Shown: piece after piece, positions 60,228-64,000 of the stretch
How positions within the stretch are numbered: the first letter of the stretch is position 1
How the letters are laid out: every line of letters starts with the position of its first letter
The notes under the pieces: generated by a model
Told to the model about the DNA's origin: nothing
Databases searched by the model: none
Seen by the model: only the letters and a program-made list of their open reading frames with translations
Translations under genes and position numbers: made by a program
Assembly: GCA_016719385.1 (NCBI GenBank)
Contig: JADJZA010000006.1
Span: forward strand, 186,001 to 250,000
Direction of reading: 5' to 3'
DNA length: 64,000 nucleotides
From: Candidatus Microthrix subdominans
GTDB taxonomy: Bacteria; Actinomycetota; Acidimicrobiia; Acidimicrobiales; Microtrichaceae

Positions 60228-62312
60228 CTAGGTGGTTCCCGCTGCGTGGGCAAAATAGCCACCGACCTCCGGGCCACAACCCGCTGGCCCCGCCGTGCTG
60301 GCTCGTCGGAGCTCCATAGCGCTGGCGGCGTTGCTTGACCCGTTGATCCACCACGTGCGGGACACAGGGGCTGTGGTGCTGGAGCCCGGGCTGATCGGGA
60401 TGGAGTCGTACAGGTCCCTGGTCTGGGTGGCGTACTCCATCGCTTCCGATTCAACGTTGCCCCAGCACGGGTTGTAGACGCCATACTCGCCGATGTACAC
60501 CGGAAGACCTTGAGCGGTAGACCAGCCGATCACTTGCTCAACGTAGGTGCGGTGCTGGGCTGCCTCGTTGCCGTACGTGTATGGCCGTGGGTTGCTGTCG
60601 GTTCGATCTTGCCCCTTCGGGAAGCCATAGCTGCTGCGGCCATAGCCCCATATGGGGTCGGTCGGTGGTTCACTGCCGTCGGTTCCGCCACCGAAGTAGT
60701 CGTGGAAGGACCACATGAGGTTTTTGCTCGACGCTGCGAACGTCGCCAGGTCCGCACTGTTTTGAGCCAGCGAGGTGTCGCCGTGGGTTGGCTCGGCCAT
60801 CAGGATCTTGTTGGTGGCGGTGCTGTTGGCCCGAACGTCCTGGACGATCGCCGTGTAGTTGGCGATCATCTTTGACTGCTTGCTTTGAACCCCGCCGTCA
60901 CCCTTGGGTTCGTTGATCAGATCCAGAGCCACCACGGTCTCGGACCTGTCAGCCTTGGCGCTCGTCGAGAAGTCCGAGTAACGGTCCGCAAGAGTTCGGA
61001 TGTAGGTCTTGAACTCAGGACGGGCGAAGACCTCATCCTCGAGGTCCTGAGCCGTTGTCGACCACTTCTTGCACTCCGGAGTCAGGCTGGGAGCGACGAT
61101 GTCCCACATCCATTTCGGGATGTCATGGGTCGCATCGGCCATCCGGGTGCTCATGCCGCACAGCGATCCGGGCCACCTTGTATGGGCGGGCACCAGGATG
61201 ACGTACAGCCCCTGGGCCTTGGCTGCGTCAATCACGGTGTCCAGCTCCTGGAGTGCCACCGGGTCGACGGTGACAGATCCGCCCTGCTCGATCTGGTAGG
61301 TCGGCCAGTCCATGTTCAGCCTGATGACGTTCCAGTCGGGTGCCGAGCTGGACCCGAAGCCGTTGTTGATCTCGTCGACCACGGCCGGCGTGGTCCAGTT
61401 GGAGCCGTTGAGGTATGGGGCGTGTTTGATGTTGGCCCCGTTCAGGGTGACCGGGTCACCCTGCTGGGCGGCAGGCCAGGCTGCTGTCTTCACGAACCCG
61501 TTCGGGAAGTCGGTGCAAAACAGCTCGTCGGTAGACTGGCAGTGCGCCGGCAAGCCCGACGGTGTGGTGGCTGTGGCGACCCGGACGGTGGTCCAAACGG
61601 GCTTGGCGCCGGTCTGCTGGATCGTTCGGACTCCAACCTGATATTGGGTCTGAGGTTGAACTGCTCCGCCGCCACATCCGGCCGGCACGCTGGTGAGTGA
61701 TTTCGTCGTGTTCTTGCGGGTGCCCTCCCAGGTGCTCCAGCAGTCCTCGATCGGGCCGGGGTAGGAGGTGGGTTTCAAGAACACGTCGTAGGACACGAAT
61801 GGGAACGAGCCCGATGCTGCGGTCCAGTTGACTTGGATGGACGTCGGATCCGAAGTGAGGGTGACCTTGGGGGCGGCTTTCATTCCTATGTTGGTGATCT
61901 TGGCGTCGTCGAGATTCGAGCAGTTGGAGTCGGGCGGGCAGGTCCCCTGCACCGCTTTGATGCCGATGTCGACCTTGGTCTTGGCGACCGACGCGGGCAT
62001 CTTCAGCCGCTCGACGTAGGTGCTCTGTGCCGACGCGTACGGGACCCATGAGCTGTTGGTTCCACCGGCCGACGATGACACCCACTGCCAAGTCGACGTT
62101 CCGGAGGTCCGCCACCAGATCTCGTAGCTCACCAGTGTCTGCCCCGTGTGTTGCCAGGTCACCTCTACGGTGCGTTGGTCCGGTTGAACGACCACCTCCG
62201 TCAGGTTTGGGGCCAGTGGCGCCGCGCTGGCGACACCGCTCAGCTGGAGAGCCGCACTTCCGATGATCACGGCAAACAGCAACGCTGCGAGCCGTTGGGC
62301 GTGAGCCTTCAT
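60228..62312 (-). CDS. secreted GH5-family glycoside hydrolase
   Basis: 694 residues. A signal peptide (KAHAQRLAALLFAVIIGSAA to ASA) is followed by fibronectin-III-like modules over about 200 residues (e.g. TVEVTWQHTGQTLVSYEIWW). The catalytic barrel has LDLINEPKG (acid/base Glu) and VYIGEYGVYN (nucleophile Glu). It may degrade cellulose, mannan or related polysaccharides; the last 40 residues are atypical. It is convergent with the isomerase gene. Confidence 0.85.
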   Translation of the reverse strand: MKAHAQRLAALLFAVIIGSAALQLSGVASAAPLAPNLTEVVVQPDQRTVEVTWQHTGQTLVSYEIWWRTSGTSTWQWVSSSAGGTNSSWVPYASAQSTYVERLKMPASVAKTKVDIGIKAVQGTCPPDSNCSNLDDAKITNIGMKAAPKVTLTSDPTSIQVNWTAASGSFPFVSYDVFLKPTSYPGPIEDCWSTWEGTRKNTTKSLTSVPAGCGGGAVQPQTQYQVGVRTIQQTGAKPVWTTVRVATATTPSGLPAHCQSTDELFCTDFPNGFVKTAAWPAAQQGDPVTLNGANIKHAPYLNGSNWTTPAVVDEINNGFGSSSAPDWNVIRLNMDWPTYQIEQGGSVTVDPVALQELDTVIDAAKAQGLYVILVPAHTRWPGSLCGMSTRMADATHDIPKWMWDIVAPSLTPECKKWSTTAQDLEDEVFARPEFKTYIRTLADRYSDFSTSAKADRSETVVALDLINEPKGDGGVQSKQSKMIANYTAIVQDVRANSTATNKILMAEPTHGDTSLAQNSADLATFAASSKNLMWSFHDYFGGGTDGSEPPTDPIWGYGRSSYGFPKGQDRTDSNPRPYTYGNEAAQHRTYVEQVIGWSTAQGLPVYIGEYGVYNPCWGNVESEAMEYATQTRDLYDSIPISPGSSTTAPVSRTWWINGSSNAASAMELRRASTAGPAGCGPEVGGYFAHAAGTT

Positions 62313-62485
62313 GCGTACCCCTTGGGTGTGAAACCCCGTTATCTCGAATGAGAATTACGCTCTCCCGAAGAGTAGCCCGGGTCGCCTGGAAAGCAATCAG
62401 TTCTTTCGAATCTCAGCACCAAGGCTCGATCACCACTTCGTTTCCGCTGCCGTGAGCGCCTTGGTGGAGTCGCATCCCTGACCGG

Positions 62486-63810
62486 ATGAACGGATACAGT
62501 CAACCGGTGAATCGCCTTCTCACAGTTCGTTTGCTCATGGGCTGGTCGTTGGTGATGGTGGTGACTTTCGGCGTGCCGGCGGGCGCCCAAGGCAGTCCGC
62601 CACCGGGCCCGTCCGGACTCGAGGATGCGGCGGCGTCGTCGTGTGCGGCGCCTGCAACCCACGGGTTCAACGACGTTCCCACCAACCACTTCGCCAACCT
62701 GGCGGTCGGCTGGTTGGTCGGAGCCGGCATCACCTCCGGCACCTCACCCGGCACGTACTCGCCATCGCAACCGGTCACCCCGCACAGATGGCCGTGTTCC
62801 TGTGGCGAGCAGCCGGTGGGCCCACCCCGGTGGGGCCGCACGGGTTCAACGACGTTCCCGCCGGACATTTCGCCGGAACGGCGGTCGGGTGGCTGGTCGG
62901 AGCCGGCATCACCTCCGGCACTTCACCCGGCACGTACTCGCCGTCGCAACCGGTCACCCGCGCACAGATGGCGGTGTTCCTGTGGCGAGCAGCCGGTGGG
63001 CCCACCCCGGTGGGGCCGCACGGGTTCAACGACGTTCCCGCCGGACATTTCGCCGGAACGGCGGTCGGGTGGCTCGTCGGCGACCGGATCACCTCCGGCA
63101 CTTCACCCGGCAGATACTCCCCATCGAACATGGTCACCCGCGCACAAATGGCCGTCTTCCTCTGGCGCTCCTCCTGCCCGCCACCCCCCGTTGACTTCAC
63201 CATGTTGACGATCACCGATGACGGGAGTTACTCGATGGACGAGTCCAATGGGGTGGTGAAGGTCACCAACGGCCAAGTTGGGAGGGGGGCGAACACGCGG
63301 GTTGTCGTGGCAAAGAGGGGAAGTCCTCCCGATTCGGTTTGTGCCACGATCGAGTCGGTGACCGGCGCGATCGTTGGTTTCGCTCAGCCTGGGGTTGCCG
63401 TGCACATTCGAACTGCGGGGGGGAGAACCACCGCACTCACGCTGACGAACAACGTCTGGGCGACCGCTAGGTGGATTTGGAATGCCCACCACATGGACAG
63501 TGGAAGTAGCGAGGGTTTCACCGGTCTCGGGTCGTTCGAGGCGCCCGGCTTCTACCGGGAAGGTCAACCGTTGCCGCCCCTCCCCTGGCGGGTCTGCGCT
63601 CGAACCGTCGGCAACACCGTGCAAGGAAAGGTGTGGAACGCAGGAGCCGTCGAGCCTGCGTGGGGGGATCCAAACTTCGGAGGTTCTGTCTCGATCCCGA
63701 GAGGGCTGGCCACAGGAGGCGAATCGGGTGTGTATGCGGGTCACCTCCAAGCCGGTCAAGGATTCAGGTTCAGCAACGTCGGCCCCGCAGCGGTAGCCGT
63801 GAGGGGTTGA
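62486..63810 (+). CDS. secreted SLH-repeat protein, frameshifted in repeat 1
   Basis: About 441 residues if one missing base is restored near 62780. Signal peptide NRLLTVRLLMGWSLVMVVTF to AGA. Three SLH-like repeats follow, e.g. FNDVPAGHFAGTAVGWLVGA and VTRAQMAVFLWRAAGG. The C-terminal 210 residues resemble a concanavalin-like jelly roll, with WRVCARTVGNTVQGKVW and SGVYAGHLQAGQGFRFSNV. It probably binds the cell wall and presents a carbohydrate-binding domain. Repeat 1 lacks one base compared with repeats 2 and 3 (ACCCC-GCACAG versus ACCCGCGCACAG). Confidence 0.82.
62661..63190. repeat. three 180-bp SLH-coding repeats
   Basis: Units begin at 62661, 62840 and 63020 (ACGGGTTCAACGACGTTCCC). Spacings of 179 and 180 bp show the one-base loss in unit 1. 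Between units 1-2 and 2-3, a run of about 95 bases is identical, pointing to recent amplification or gene conversion. Confidence 0.88.
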
Positions 63811-63858
63811 ACACAACGTTCAAGGCACGCCATCATGGGTTGAGCTGAGTCAAGCTCG

Positions 63859-64000
63859 CTACGCGGCGTCGACGATCGTGTAGGTGTAGCCCTGCTCGGC
63901 GAGGAAACGCTGGCGGTTGAGGGCGAAGGCCTGCTCGACGGTCTCGGCGGCGACGATCGTGTAGAACTCGGCGGAGCCGCCCTCGGCCTTGGGGCGCATG
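63859..64000 (-). CDS. DNA repair helicase XPB (C-terminus only)
   Basis: Reading from 64000 leftward: RPKAEGGSAEFYTIVAAETV, then NRQRFLAEQGYTYTIVDA and TAG at 63861-63859. This matches the C-terminal end of bacterial XPB/ERCC3-like superfamily-2 helicases common in actinobacteria. Everything upstream lies outside the window. Confidence 0.75.
   Translation of the reverse strand, partial: MRPKAEGGSAEFYTIVAAETVEQAFALNRQRFLAEQGYTYTIVDAA

Noticed and set aside
62661..63190. Repeats that might be read as a CRISPR array
   Set aside because: Units are 180 bp, in frame and coding for SLH motifs; no spacers.

Overview
The window is a piece of a high-GC actinobacterial chromosome centred on the replication-origin neighbourhood. 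The order rnpA-rpmH (leftward) then dnaA-dnaN-recF-DciA-gyrB-gyrA (rightward), followed by a DUF3566 membrane protein and tRNA-Ile(GAU), is the classical actinobacterial arrangement. DUF222/13E12 HNH protein, monomeric NADP-isocitrate dehydrogenase, DUF1206, bacterial XPB helicase and LexA-type boxes of the mycobacterial form all agree. The type IV pilus genes and gene style would fit an acidimicrobial actinobacterium (Microthrix/Ilumatobacter-like), but that is inference.

Layout. 1-11.5 kb: origin region and core replication genes, with DnaA-box-like sites in three spacers. 11.5-18.4 kb: NAD(P)-binding protein, an HNH protein with an SOS box, and a leftward operon (isocitrate dehydrogenase with a one-base frameshift, FAD oxidoreductase, class II aldolase). 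18.5-23.9 kb: accessory island with an SOS-box-preceded DprA-like gene beside a decayed ComF-like phosphoribosyltransferase, a prepilin peptidase, an internally deleted AlbA_2/ATPase gene with a ParA partner, and a leaderless VapBC pair. 23.9-26.9 kb: murA and an M1-family lipoprotein, divergent. 27-45 kb: type IV pilus operon (pilB, pilC, pilA, pilT and three large minor-pilin genes) bracketed by two copies of one IS1380-like element, followed by a secreted FG-GAP/ASPIC protein that is split by an IS1182-like element. 45-48 kb: acyltransferase-like protein, DUF1295 protein and an inositol-phosphatase-family protein. 48-54 kb: a second minor-pilin triad carrying DNRLRE and ricin-type lectin domains. 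54-60 kb: DUF1206 protein and a small catabolic cluster (2-hydroxyacid dehydrogenase, DapA-like aldolase, Old Yellow Enzyme, sugar-phosphate isomerase-like) with a MazEF-like pair inside it. 60-64 kb: secreted GH5 hydrolase, secreted SLH-repeat protein and the end of an XPB helicase.

The most interesting theme is the pair of PilV-PilW-PilX-like triads. Each has the same architecture (two prepilin N-termini plus a short PilX-like protein, start/stop overlaps or no gaps), but entirely different C-terminal cargo: PKD, beta-helix and glycine-rich domains in one, DNRLRE and an array of ricin-type beta-trefoils in the other. They look like interchangeable adhesive cassettes for one pilus machine.

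A second theme is damage. Four otherwise conserved genes are each broken by exactly one base (16206, about 48796, about 54402, about 62780), two accessory genes carry internal deletions, and two transposases carry many indels. Some of this may be sequencing error; this cannot be resolved from the sequence alone.
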